Shown here one piece after another: positions 9,388-20,018 of a DNA stretch of 49,529 nt. Below the pieces are notes generated by a model, which saw nothing but the letters and a program-made list of their open reading frames with translations, searched no databases and had not been told where the DNA came from. Location of the stretch: assembly GCF_019649055.1 (NCBI RefSeq), contig NW_026570547.1:1-49529 (forward strand). Direction: 5' to 3'. Made by a program: the position numbers and the translations under genes. The stretch is from Paramacrobiotus metropolitanus. Its lineage: Eukaryota > Tardigrada > Eutardigrada > Parachela > Macrobiotidae. The first letter of the stretch is position 1; each line of letters opens with the position of its first letter.

Positions 9388-11514
9388 ATGGGGGTCTACG
9401 GCGGCCGTGTGTTGGCGTGGAACGCCGTTGACGCCCTCGTCGACGGCCAACTCCAGCACGGCAGGATCGTCAACGTGGCGGGGGGTGGCCTGATCGTGGA
9501 TTTCGGATGTGCCGCGCAGCGTTCGCACTTCGTCGAGTTTGGAGCGCTGTTCCACTGCCCGACCAACGCCTGGGTGCGGCGCGAACGGGACGTGCAGGTC
9601 CTGCTGCGCCAGGATGCGGACGCGGCCTGGATCTGGTATCCCGGCAGGGTCATCCGCCTGCTGGCCTTCTCCTGCAACTATGCGGAGTTCGTGGCAGTGC
9701 AACTGCCGCACGGCACCGTCCACCAGCTGGTCCCCGGGGCGCAGGTGCGCCCAGCGTCCAAGTACCAGATTAATCACGTCAGACCTGATGATTTCGTTAT
9801 ACGCAGTTGTCCGCTGCCCGCCGCCTACGGGGCGGATGACAGCCCCCTAGTCCGCGACATACTCAGATGTCGATTGAACCGACGCTATTCCCTACTCTGC
9901 ACGTCCGTTCTCAGTCACGCATTGCAGTACATCCAATGGCAGAGTGGTATTCCGCTGACCGCTCACCAGCTGGTAAGCAAAACCCTGTCATCAGTCATGT
10001 TTTGTTTTTTTGGCTCCTGTGTTTTCTGGATGGCCCAGTTCAGGGTACCTGTACTTGGCCGAAGAACGTTTTGCTTTCGGGCATTCCCAAAGATTTTTTT
10101 CGCATTGTGTGATGACCTAGTGTAGCCCAACTATTTGTGTACATATAAAAATTGTCCGGAAAACTGTTTGTGGGTGCAACATCCGGTGGAGAGCGTTATG
10201 AGTGGAGTATAAATGTGGCTACGTAAAACATAAAGGTGGCTACGTTACTAGGTTTCTGGATTACGATGTCCACCATAGTTCTACAACCGGATGTTGCTCG
10301 TGCGGATGGTAAAGTGCTTGCATACATAAATGCATAAATTTTAAAAACTGCACCTCCACACAACGCATGGAAATACGATACTTAAAGTATGTCTACATAA
10401 AAAAGCTCTTGAAAGCTGGAAATCGCAAAGATCTTAGCGTATAGAAGTCTAAATGTGGAAGGTTAATGTACAAGTTTGATTGGCCCTGGGTAAGAGGCCT
10501 GATGGATGTCAATTTTTCCAGCAAGTGGAGTACGACCTGGCGAAGGACGAACAGGCGACTGGATGCTCCTTACCGGCACGGCAATGGATAGGTTTCCCAG
10601 CCAATAAGAAGCGGAAAGTGGCCGGCCCCGTGCGCTGGCCGTTGCCGGCGGAGTTGGTGAAGGAGGTCTTCCAGTCGCTCGACTCCATCCACCGCCTGCG
10701 CTGCCGACGTGTCTGTCCAATGTGGAACAGTCTCCTCAACACCGGCGCCTACTTTCCCAATGTGCGCGTCGCCGGCGGCGATGCGGCTTACGGCGACCTG
10801 CCCTTCGCCACCGACGGCGCGTACTGGATGACGGCCTGCTTGCTGCAGTGCCTCGGTAGCGCCACCAAGATGGTGGTGCTCGAGCAGCTCGATCGGTACC
10901 GCTACCGGTACCTGGCCGCGCCGATCAACCGCATATTCAGCGGCGGGCGTCGAATTCCGGCGCTGGTGTTGTGCCAGTGCGATCTGGGGGACCCTAGTGG
11001 ATGCGGCACAGACGTGATCGGCGAGCTGGCTGCCCTGGCCGGGGAGTGGGCGTGTGCGAGGATGGTGTGGATAAAGTGCCGCATCTTATTCGATGGCCGG
11101 AATGTGGGTGTAGCGCAGCACTCGTTCCGCGTGCGCTCGCTGGAGGACGCTGAAGTTCAGCTGCGGGATCTCTTTGAGAACACTCCAGCTGCCGTTGAAT
11201 GTCCCGGCGTTGTCGCAGTGGATCACTGACTGCTGTACTTTTCCCGACTGTCAGAGGAGAACGATTTTATAGGTAAGGAGACTTTTGATGTGAGTGTGTC
11301 AGAGTGTAAATACTGACAGGTGAGTCTTGGGGGCTTGCAGAGTCTGGATAATGGTCGGAGTGTGGATACGCACCCGTCTACTCTGTCCCGCGGCGTGGCG
11401 TGGACGGCGTCCAGCATTCCTGATCCCGATGTCGAGCAGGGAGCGCATGAATCCCGTACATCACAATGGATCCGCGTTTCGGCAGTCCGTGTGTTAATAT
11501 TCCAACTGATGTAG
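9388..11514 (+). pseudogene. Tudor-like/F-box family gene A, frame-broken
   Basis: All three family exons are in order: 9388-9972 (195 codons, starts MGVYGG), 10522-11272 and 11341-11514. Introns are 9973-10521 (GTAAGC..TTCCAG) and 11273-11340 (GTAAGG..TTGCAG). Exon 1 shows WNAVDALVDGQLQHGRIVN, then GGLIVDFGC, VLLRQD, WYPGRVI and VQLPHGTVHQLVPG: two beta-rich Tudor/Agenet-like segments. Exon 2 has the F-box core LPAELVKEVFQSLDSIHRLR and LRR-like blocks. Near 11193 the family segment (L.VPALSQWI) is one base out of frame, so the exon reads to an early stop at 11229. Even in the repaired frame a TAG codon abuts the donor. It probably makes no full-length product. I chose the ATG at 9388 because it aligns with sister starts. 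Confidence 0.65.
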
Positions 11515-11950
11515 CGGCGAATGTCGATGCCTGCTTTTTACAATCCAACCGCTACCCGTAATGTAAACCGAATCGACTGACTATTTCTCTTGTTCTCTCT
11601 CATCGCAATGCGGAAGAAAACGTAGATCACGTAGCCAGACAAAATAAACAGCTTCGTGATTACTATGCCAGAACACCATTGCAGCAAACTGGCAAGAATA
11701 CTAGCGTAAAGTCAGTATAATGCTTAAGGCGATGGACTAGTTTGTAAAATACCAATCTTTATAGCTACTTCGAAAATTGTTTGTGCACCTTGGTTTGAGC
11801 TGTTTTCGGAGTGTATGGGTTCATTAGAAAGCTCATAAATCGCGCTTTTTAATAGACATAGTTTCAAAATCAACACTAATAGCATAAACGCGATAGAAAT
11901 TTTTCTGTTGTGTGAGCATTAAAAAAATCTAAGCCAAGCACCAGATGGAA
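11515..11950. other. non-coding interval
   Basis: Downstream flank of gene A. I see no gene or repeat in these 436 bases. Confidence 0.4.
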
Positions 11951-12624
11951 CATCTTCAGGTCTGATGTTTTCAAATGGAACTTAAAATTATTTCACACAC
12001 TGGGTTTATTCAGAAAAAATCTTGAATAAAAAGCTAGGAAGATACAAGTTTTTGAACATGGAACTAATTCTTCTTACGGAGAAAATCACTGAGCGTTGGA
12101 GTTCGAATGACTATATCCCAAAACCAAGAAAACCCAGTGTGTAGAATAATTTTTTCTTTCCAATGGTACCAAGGACGACCAATTCCATTGCGGCAGTGGA
12201 ATGCAATACGCGTAAAACTCTCCGAACTTTACTTCCAGTAAATCAAGGTTTTCGGGTTTTGCAAATGGTCCGCTGCATCGGTGGACCAGTTTGAGCAGAC
12301 AACCACGCTACCTGCAGGCTGCGCATGGCGTTCATGAAATCGCCGCCTGCGCACGGCTGCAGAGGTACGCAGACACGCAGCCCGCGTGCGGTTGGGTATG
12401 CTTCGATTGAAACTGTGATGGCAGCTACGTGAATCGAACCGTGCTGCTGCACCCCTCCGTCGTTTTGGACCCGCGGTACCTTTTGGTTTTAGACGGATTT
12501 GGGTTTCTGTTCTGTTCTTTGCTTCTCAAAAGACTTCTCATTTTAAAAGCATTTTTTTCTGTTCTAGAAAATGTAGTTACTGTAACTTCTCTGGGGATGA
12601 AGCAAAACCAGTCTATCGCCTTAA
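11951..12624. repeat. 670-bp dispersed repeat, copy 1
   Basis: This segment is almost identical to 25853-26520. In a base-by-base reading past the first few bases I found no substitutions, only single-base length differences in about five homopolymer runs (A, T and G runs). On the minus strand an uninterrupted frame exists in copy 2 (about 121 codons, 26347-25982) but is shortened in copy 1 by one of these run differences. I do not recognise the encoded sequence. No terminal inverted repeats or target duplications are evident, so segmental duplication is as likely as transposition. Confidence 0.8.
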
Positions 12625-13700
12625 CGGTGCACCTACAGAGTAAAGAATTACGCGACACGGATGTGAACTCGAGTGAACCCACGTATAACTCTGTCACAAG
12701 GTGCCAAAAATCCCACCGTATTTTTTATGCTACTCCAGATGTACGTGCTGTTGTAATGAGCGAAATGATTCGTATATACACTGACATGAAAACCGTTTGT
12801 GCGGGCAACATCCATTGCAGGAAGTTATGGCTGTAAAACAATTCCCAGGTATACCAATGGTCCCCTATGGATCGATCTCCTTTTAAAGAAATTTATTTTC
12901 AAATTCGAAAAACATCATGGAAACCTGGTTCCGTGTCAAATCGATCATTATGTTTATATGCCGTCTTAAAAAAATTCTTGCAAAAAATTTGCATCTATTC
13001 GTATACGGAGAGGAAACGCGATATGTGGCATGGGTACAATCCCTGACCAGGATAGCACTGAGGAAGTGTTTTTGTTATGAATTTCGTTTTGGTTTTGGTA
13101 CCAAGTGCGTACTTATGTGGGATCCTTAATTAAATTTATAAGTTTTTTTTCAATGAACTGCATGGTCGGAATGAGGATGCAACCAGTGCATCCACATTCG
13201 TAAGCATTTATACGGTTATACCCAAGAAAAATTATTATGAGTGAATCGGCCTTGCCCAACCATGGAGACCATCATATATATATCAATAATGGCGCTGTTT
13301 GCAAGTGCTAGTAAGATGGCACATTGTGTTCGTAATAAACTGCTATTAGTGCTGTACACGGCCGACTACACAATATCCGAGCCGGGTAATTCGTTCTGGG
13401 AAAGTTTTCTGCTAGTTGGATGAAACTGTGCCGCTTTTTACTCACTGACTGAGCCGTCTAAATTACCGCATAGCTCATAGTGTTACGGAATCCATATATC
13501 CATATCACAATCAAATGATAGCAGCAATGTGGTATGTGGTGATCTTGTAATTTATTGCAAGTAAACGTTAAATCTAACATCTGTCTTATAAAAAATAATA
13601 ACATTGCTGCATGATCTCAGATCTGAACATAAACTAGAACGCAGTAATTATTACAATCACGTGACGGAGTCACCTTCATGCGTCACCGTCAAGGTCAGTC
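12625..13700. other. non-coding interval
   Basis: About 1.1 kb without a supported gene. Small open frames (for example 12917-13129) show no domain or family resemblance. Confidence 0.35.
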
Positions 13701-13712
13701 AGCGGTCGATTA

Positions 13713-13917
13713 CATCATATGACAGTAGCTGTCATCCAGCACAGTCACCACCGAAACCCCACCCAATCCCACCCGGCCATCCTCATATATAAGGAGGCCT
13801 TCCGGCCGCCAGTCAGTCAGTACCCTCTAGCATTAGCGTGTAGGAGTGGGCCAGCGTTTTCACTGATTAAAGGTCACGGTCTACAGGTGTTGTGTTCCGC
13901 TCATATGTACACTTAGG
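13713..13917 (+). repeat. LTR-like promoter repeat, copy 2
   Basis: This is the second copy of the repeat at 6955-7210. It keeps the ACATCATATGAC start, the TATATAAGGAGGCCTTC.GGCCGC block, the AGTCAGTCAG initiator-like word, AAAGGTCA at 13869-13876 and the GTACACTTAGG end. It is followed directly by an (AC)n run. Confidence 0.5.
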
Positions 13918-13918
13918 T

Positions 13919-13946
13919 GTGTGTACACACACACACACACACACAC
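13919..13946. repeat. (AC)n microsatellite
   Basis: A short perfect dinucleotide run of about 12 AC units immediately follows the LTR-like repeat. Confidence 0.9.
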
Positions 13947-14084
13947 AGGGTCCTTTGATGTTGATCAATTAACGATGACCCGCGAAACGCTTTTATTAGC
14001 CGATAGACAGTTATTATAAAAAGTGACAATCGCACTGTCCCGGCCGAAATACTAATAATTTAATGTATTTCGCATCAGAGCACT

Positions 14085-14194
14085 TAGCCCATTTCCGGCT
14101 AGGGCGACGGACCTAACCTAGGAATCAAACAGGAAATACAATCTTGAAGCCAGTCTAGCCAGACACACTATCAGTTTATCTTCTGGCTATATGG
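14085..14194 (-). repeat. tRNA-derived SINE, family 3
   Basis: On the minus strand this reads ATAGCCAGAAGATAAACTG (A-box region) and then TTTGATTCCTAGG (B-box-like). The block AGCCCATTTCCGGCTAGGG recurs in altered form at about 36016-36034, in the last intron of the zinc-finger gene. A related copy lies at 28610-28705. B-box drift marks it as an old insertion. Confidence 0.55.
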
Positions 14195-14199
14195 GGCAG

Positions 14200-15330
14200 T
14201 TGATTATTGTTACAAATGTGCATCTGCTATGTGTGGGAATAACATATCTTGGAAACCCTTCCAGGTTGATTAAAGTGTAATCATGCAGTTGGGGAATAAG
14301 CCTAAAGGTGGCATACAATAAGTGGCAGACGTCATCCAGTGGATGACATTCGCTAAGGTTTGCGGATTTGGAGAAATTCATTGAGGTTGCTGTGTATGAG
14401 AAAAGGTGACATTATCGAACAAAAAGGCGATTATGTTTCATGTCGCATTTGATGCTTTGCTTATCCATTTGCGTTCTCCTTCTGTATGCTCGTGCATCTC
14501 TCTTTACCGATTGCGCTTCCTGAAGGATTAACATGTCCAAGGAATATCCGTTTGGATACGGCACATAAATAATTATTAAGCAATCAGGGTGTTTGACACT
14601 TTGGGCTGCTGCTAAACTTCATTTCGATCGATACGTTTTGCTTCTATATTGTAGCTGGATGGCAAAAAGAATTGGCTATGAAAACCAAAGATACCTAAAT
14701 ACAAAAGAAATTAAGGAAACCGATGAAAAAAATATAGTACCGAATAAACTGAAGGCAAGCTAAGAAACATAAGGAAACGTACTGTAAATGAAAATCCCAA
14801 GAAGCTTTTCAGCTCACATCCGCAGACAGCTACAGAGTAGAGCGGTTTTTTGTCCATTTTTCTTCGACTAGCCGGCACTGAAGGTTTAAGAAATCGTTAC
14901 TTATGGGAAATACGCCCGGTAGAAGAGAGTGACTTCATATTGTATGAAGGAGCGGATACGTGCTGAGTTTCGGTAGATTGTTCTGTTTTTTGGGTGGCAC
15001 TCGTTCCTGGCTGTGAGTCATGGCCAGGCGACACCAGTGGATTCCCCCGACGCAATACCTTACGATAAAAATCCTTTAATGCAGTCCGATACTCAGTTCC
15101 AATCAGAAAGAAGATCACCTAAGTGTAAAACAGAACATTTCTCTTCTACGTCAGAAAAGTGGTATTCAATCTGTTTTGAGATTTGGCATCTTGGAGCAAA
15201 AATTGTCCCACAGTTAGTATATACCGGCAAAAACTGTAGTGCACTTTTTTCGAACCCTAAAAAACTTTGTTTCTCAAGAATAACTGCAGATTCGGTTTTC
15301 CCGCAGCATTCTGCGTCAGAGAAATGGAAT
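14200..15330. other. non-coding interval
   Basis: No gene is supported in these 1.1 kb. Open frames on the plus strand near 15013-15480 overlap the GPCR antisense and look like chance. Confidence 0.4.
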
Positions 15331-15333
15331 TTG

Positions 15334-16233
15334 TCAACTCCGAAGACTTGTTTCAGCCGAGAACGTTCTTACCGGTGTTCCCAGATCGCCACACGAATAC
15401 AACGCCCACATCAGCAAGTTCAACGGCGGATTTTTGAGAAAAACATAAGGATAAGCGGTCGCCACGACAATCTGCGGTAAATAGCAGAATAAATCCCACA
15501 ACTGGGACGCACAAAGCATCTTGCCAATTAAAATACGGCGCTGCAGTGTCGCCTGCATCGCCCGATCGACAGCGACATCGCGGCGGAACTTTATGCGGAG
15601 CTGCGAAACTAAAATCACAGCGTAAGAAAAAATCGTCCCAGATATCGGTACATGCATGCTCAGGATGGTTCGCGTTTGTAGGACTTTCAAGGTGGCCGGT
15701 GTCGTCGGATGAATGGCGCAGATATTCCACGGGGGAACGAGCGTGACGGCCCAGCCGCTGCCCGTAGCGGTGCCCACCGCGATGGGCAGCGAACACGCAA
15801 TTAGAACCACCCAGCCAATCAGCATCGTCGCGACCGTCACGCTGCGTTTGTTTATTTTCGGGTAGTAATGAGGAAAAACAACGGCAATCGTTCGGTTGAT
15901 GGACAGCATAAAGGCGGCCCAGTGTCCGCTGCCGGCGAACAGCGGGTATGCCAGGTAGAAATTGCGGCAGTGGGTTAAGGGCATCCTTGCCATGGGGAAG
16001 TACATGGTCGTCGCTGTCGTTTGGCCCAGGACGGCCGTGACGACCAGATCAATGCACAGTAAGTGGATGATCTGAATATGGGATTCCGATGGTCTCGCGT
16101 GCCGGTAGAGTATGGCAATAATCAGGAGAATTATTAAGAGCGACGTCAAGAAGGCCACCAGGGTCACGGCGATAAACCAGCCTGTCAGCGCATTGGGGCT
16201 GATTTCGACCGTAGAATTTATTGACGCGTTCAT
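15334..16233 (-). CDS. rhodopsin-like GPCR, orphan
   Basis: A 7-TM receptor of about 300 residues. The N-terminus MNASINST carries two N-glycosylation sequons. Hydrophobic segments in order: TM1 (WFIAVTLVAFLTSLLIILLI), TM2 (IDLVVTAVLG region), TM3 ending SINRTIAVVFPHYY, TM4 (MLIGWVVLIACSLPIAVG), TM5 (ISGTIFSYAVILVSQL), TM6 (WDLFCYLPQIVVATAYPYVF) and TM7 (LLMWALYSCGDLGTPV). The DRY motif is NRT and the TM7 NPxxY is not evident, both frequent departures in lineage-expanded invertebrate receptors. I chose the Met at 16233; an upstream in-frame Met at 16284 would add 17 residues without a signal peptide, and a CCGCAG acceptor-like site between them suggests it may lie in an intron. The C-terminal tail is very short, so a final exon may be missing. 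Confidence 0.75.
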   Translation of the reverse strand: MNASINSTVEISPNALTGWFIAVTLVAFLTSLLIILLIIAILYRHARPSESHIQIIHLLCIDLVVTAVLGQTTATTMYFPMARMPLTHCRNFYLAYPLFAGSGHWAAFMLSINRTIAVVFPHYYPKINKRSVTVATMLIGWVVLIACSLPIAVGTATGSGWAVTLVPPWNICAIHPTTPATLKVLQTRTILSMHVPISGTIFSYAVILVSQLRIKFRRDVAVDRAMQATLQRRILIGKMLCASQLWDLFCYLPQIVVATAYPYVFLKNPPLNLLMWALYSCGDLGTPVRTFSAETSLRS

Positions 16234-16284
16234 GCTTGTTTTCAAATTCAAATCACCACGCTGCGGCACGAAAATAAGAAGCAA

Positions 16285-17230
16285 ATAGTCGGCTTCGCTA
16301 ATAATAATTTTGTAGAATCAAAGGCAACGCTCTATGTCCGCAGATCTTCTCTGTGGTATTACAGTGTATGCAGTCGGTTCTATGTTATACCCCGAACGAA
16401 CAGTTTTCTGGTGAACGCAGTCGATCGTACAAAAATGCATTTGTTACACTGCATTCATTTCCAGTAAACAGATTTTAATGTGTTAGTCTAGGATTATATT
16501 TGCGGATTCTATTTGCGGAGGATAATCTCGTTTTTCTGCGGAAAGAAAATCACGTTCTTGCACCGCATCCAGAGCACATTCACCGCATTCGATGATTGAC
16601 GCGTGACCTTGATTACTCTTCGTGCCGGTGTGAATCCCAAGAGAATATGGGTTAAAGCATTGCGGTTTAGCAATGCTTTGCAATACATAAAGAACTGCAA
16701 TAATGTTTACCCTCGTCGTTTACCCTTGAGTCCTCGACCAAACATTGCTAATAGTATCATGCACAATCGTGCCAAACAGCTTGCACGCCATTCGAAAGGT
16801 CAGAATCGCGCAATGTACACCGGAGGAATCCCATGTCCTAGGAGTATTGCCCAGTGCGCAAAAACGCTAACCCAAGAATAGTCGTGGCAGTTGTGCTGCA
16901 TTTTGCAGCGTCTCGCACCCGCTGTGCCTGTTGACGGCGCACCGTCAGGCACACACAAGACAAAGTTAAGATTTGAACTGATTTCCATAATTTATTTTCC
17001 GTTTATTCATGGAATATTATGTCAAAGGCTAAAAGTAACTTGTGTAGTAGTGTATTGGTTCATCTGTAAGCGCTGCGCTCCGGTCTGCCAGTGAACCATC
17101 GGTGCAGTTCCCTACTTATTATCACATAAAGACATAAATGGAAAATAAGGATACAAAAATTATGTTTTGCGATGAAACACTGTTTCAAAACAACAGTCAA
17201 TATTCGGCGTACGTTTTCCAGTAACCGGAA
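16285..17230. other. non-coding interval
   Basis: No gene recognised. One strong small hairpin is present at about 16925-16955 (GTGCCTG and GACGG pair with CCGTC and AGGCAC around a CGCA loop); its role is unknown. Confidence 0.4.
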
Positions 17231-17233
17231 GAA

Positions 17234-18250
17234 TTGAAGAAATTTGATGAAGTCATCCGTTCGAAAACAGAACAGCTGACCAATGTGGCAATGGTCAGCT
17301 CAGTCTGGTCACAAGCCTCGCTACCTACAAAATTTGGATGCCTGGGACTGATCTGTGCAGCGGACGTCGCGCTAGCTGCCTATGCCGCATCGGTTCACGG
17401 AGCGGCCGACATGGTGTGCAGCATTACGGGCAACGTCTGTGTAAAAGAAAGGACCAATCAGCTAACGGAAGTGTGGAGTGGACGTTATTCCCTGGAACCC
17501 CCGCGGATGTAAAGCCGACACCTCCAGTCGGTCTGGACAGCACTGCAACATACCCCGACAGCATCCCGCATGATGGAGAATGCCGACGTATTTACCTCTG
17601 CTCGCTTGTTGGCTGCATTTTCACCGGAATCGCGTACCTGGTTGTCTGCTTTGCCGGTAACAATATTTGGAAATTTACTGGAGGATGCCCACTTACGAAT
17701 TGCCGCAGCGCGCCCGCTGGGAGCTCCAGTATTTCAGAAGCATGTGTGTCGGTGCGGCAGTACCATGGACAGTCTCGGACACCATGGTCTGGTTTGCAAG
17801 CTGGCGAAAGGAAGGCTGGGTGTCCACGCCGTCTTGAATGAAGCAACCAAGCGGACTTTAAGTTCGGCAAAAGTGCCTTCGTCACTCGAGCCGGTGGGCT
17901 TCGACAGAGGCGATGGAAAGCGGCCCGACGGAGTGACAGGTTTCCCATGGAAGAATGGAAAGCCGCTAGTGTGGGATGTTACCGTGGCAGACACATTTGC
18001 CCAAACTTACATCGGTCAGACGTCCCGGGTGCCGGGAAGTGAAGCGGAAATACGGGAAAATCGGAAGTTAGGAAAGTACAGCGGACTGGCAGATCGCTAC
18101 ATTGTTCAACCGCTGGCGTTCGAAACTACGGGAACATTTGGACCGCTGACGAAGAAGTTCTTTAAGGATTTGTCGAGAAAGATCTGCGACTGTACAGGCA
18201 ACCCTCGCTCAGGGGAGTTTTTGTGTCAGAGAATAGGTATCGAGATGTAG
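17234..18250 (+). pseudogene. non-LTR retrotransposon 3' part (CCHC plus endonuclease-like domain)
   Basis: This is the best-preserved of five remnants of one retroelement family. A first frame (17234-17512) covers a post-reverse-transcriptase region; a second (17570-18250, 226 codons) carries the C-terminus. It contains PESRTWLSALPV, a Cys/His segment CRCGSTMDSLGHHGLVC, then LEPVGF, KRPDGVTGFPW, PLVWDVTVAD and a downstream KLGKYSGL. Arg-Pro-Asp, Asp-Val-Thr and Lys..Lys-Tyr spacing resembles the restriction-like endonuclease (PD-D/E-K fold) that follows a CCHC finger in R2-type non-LTR elements. That assignment is inference from motif order. The reverse transcriptase itself is absent, and a frame break separates the two parts, so the copy is dead. 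Confidence 0.7.
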
Positions 18251-18765
18251 CGAGGAAATGCAGTATCTGTTCTCGGTACTTTTAGTGACATGGTGGAGAA
18301 GGAAGATTTGTATTTTGTTCAAATTAGTTAAACGGCATGATGTCAAGGATTGTTGTTGACAGTTGTTCTATGTTACTTGTGTAATACGCGAGTTTCCAGT
18401 AACTGTTTCAGCCTGAGCGCCAGGTAGATTGTAAAGAACTCAAACCGCAAATAGCAGTTGACGGAAAGATTGGTAATGTACAACGATTTTGGAAATTCCA
18501 TCCACAAATAAAGAAGGTGAGCGTCAGACTTTTGCAAAGAATCGCCGAGCTCTCCAGCTGCATAATCTTTAATTTTTTGATCCTGAAACCAACAAAAAAG
18601 ACGAATTTCAGCATGCGGAGGCTTTCAGTCCCGCGTCGGCCTCAGTACTCAATAGATTACTCATAGCGCGCGAGTCGATCCAACACTACCTCGGGATGGC
18701 AGAATACTACGTAGTAACTTTAATCAGTATGTTTGACAAAAGGCAACGCCTAGCGTTCACACGAT

Positions 18766-19261
18766 CTAGATGATGAATCCGTCCCAGTTAACGTGAGATG
18801 AAACAGTTCCCAGCATACTGGAGTAAGCATTACTGCGCTGAATCTCGAGATTTAAACGTTGAAAAAGAAAACAAAAAGCGGCTTTGTCCAATTCAATTAT
18901 CAGTTTCTTGCCGATTTCCTTCAACAGATTAACTGACGCGTTGCACCAAACACCAAAAGTTTCACAAGCCAACGGCACAAAATAACAACTATCACCAAAA
19001 GACTCATTTTTCTTGTTCTTTACTACAGTCTACAAACGCTTGTTCGGCTGCCGCGCCAGCCTTTTTTGAAGTCGTTTCCATAAAAGAATCGCACAAGGCA
19101 TCGCGAGTCGCGACACGTGACATCCCACACCAACGGCAATCGGCGAAACCACTTCCACCGTGTCGCTCCGTCCGATCGCTTACCGCCTCTGCGGTCAAAG
19201 CTAACAGGCTTTGGGTAAGATTCAATGCCGGCGTTGCGTAATGACCGCAAAACAGTATCAT
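18766..19261 (-). pseudogene. non-LTR retrotransposon endonuclease remnant
   Basis: Minus-strand residues show FDRRGGKRSDG, LPLVWDVTCRD and KKAGAAAEQAF. After a frame change come PLACETFGVW and LFQRLNLEIQRSNAYSSMLGT, the typical C-terminal end of this family (the 38540-39205 copy has IQRGDAASVIGT). RPD has become RSD and several frame breaks are present. Confidence 0.7.
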
Positions 19262-19499
19262 TTATACCGTTATATCGTTCGCTGGTGTCAGAATTATGCT
19301 GCTGTTCCTCCTGCTAACCGCGAAGGTGCGGAATGTAGTGCAGTCAGAGTATTGGCTTCCGCCCACAGTGACGGCTATCTTCTGTATTGCTTTCCGGAAA
19401 TGTCAGAAATCCTCATAAGATGAAATCAACTTAGTTTTATGGCAAATTGATAGGCAGTGGCATAGTGCGCTAAAATCTTAAGAAGAAAATTTAATAATA

Positions 19500-19560
19500 A
19501 TGCACGCCGGTGCAGATTAGTGGTAAGACGCACGGCTACAGACGCTCATCGGCAGATTTT
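19500..19560 (+). repeat. tRNA-like fragment (A-box only)
   Basis: GCCGGTGCAGATTAGTGGTA followed by CATCGGCAG resembles the ends and A box of the SINE families here, but the B box is missing. It is probably a decayed SINE. Confidence 0.35.
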
Positions 19561-19788
19561 CTTCAGTATTTTCTGTAATTCAGAAATTCATATTTAAATT
19601 CAATTTGTAAAATCAGCAATGTTCTCCTGTCGCAGGCGTCCGCCCTTCTAAGACAGTGATATAATTATTTCAGTGTTTGGCTGCTCTGGGAGTCTGCGAT
19701 TTTTTTTATTTTTTTTTTATTGCTCTAATTACTTTATTTCCAACAACGCGATAACAATATCAAGAATCAGTTTCGGTTGAAGAAATCA

Positions 19789-19853
19789 ACATTGTCAGAT
19801 TGAGTTAACGTGTTTAGGTCTGCGATTGTCAGATTGAGTTAACGTGTTTAGGT
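19789..19853. repeat. tandem duplication of a ~27-bp word
   Basis: The word TTGTCAGATTGAGTTAACGT, continuing to GTTTAGG, occurs twice about 35 bp apart, immediately upstream of the promoter region of gene B. Confidence 0.8.
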
Positions 19854-20018
19854 TTTCAAGTACTCAATACCTACATCTCTGGAGATCTCTCTCGTACTGA
19901 CTCTACTCTGTACATAGTTGCGCGCGTAGTCTTGCGATCGGAAAGCGCGCATCCCACTAGCGAAGTGATACAGGTACCAAGTCCCCGCCAACGCTAACTG
20001 TGCGTGAAAGCGCAGGCA

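Noticed and set aside
12429-12836. Plus-strand frame of 135 codons in the 670-bp repeat
   Set aside because: It crosses the repeat border and the matching frame in the other copy differs, so conservation does not support it.
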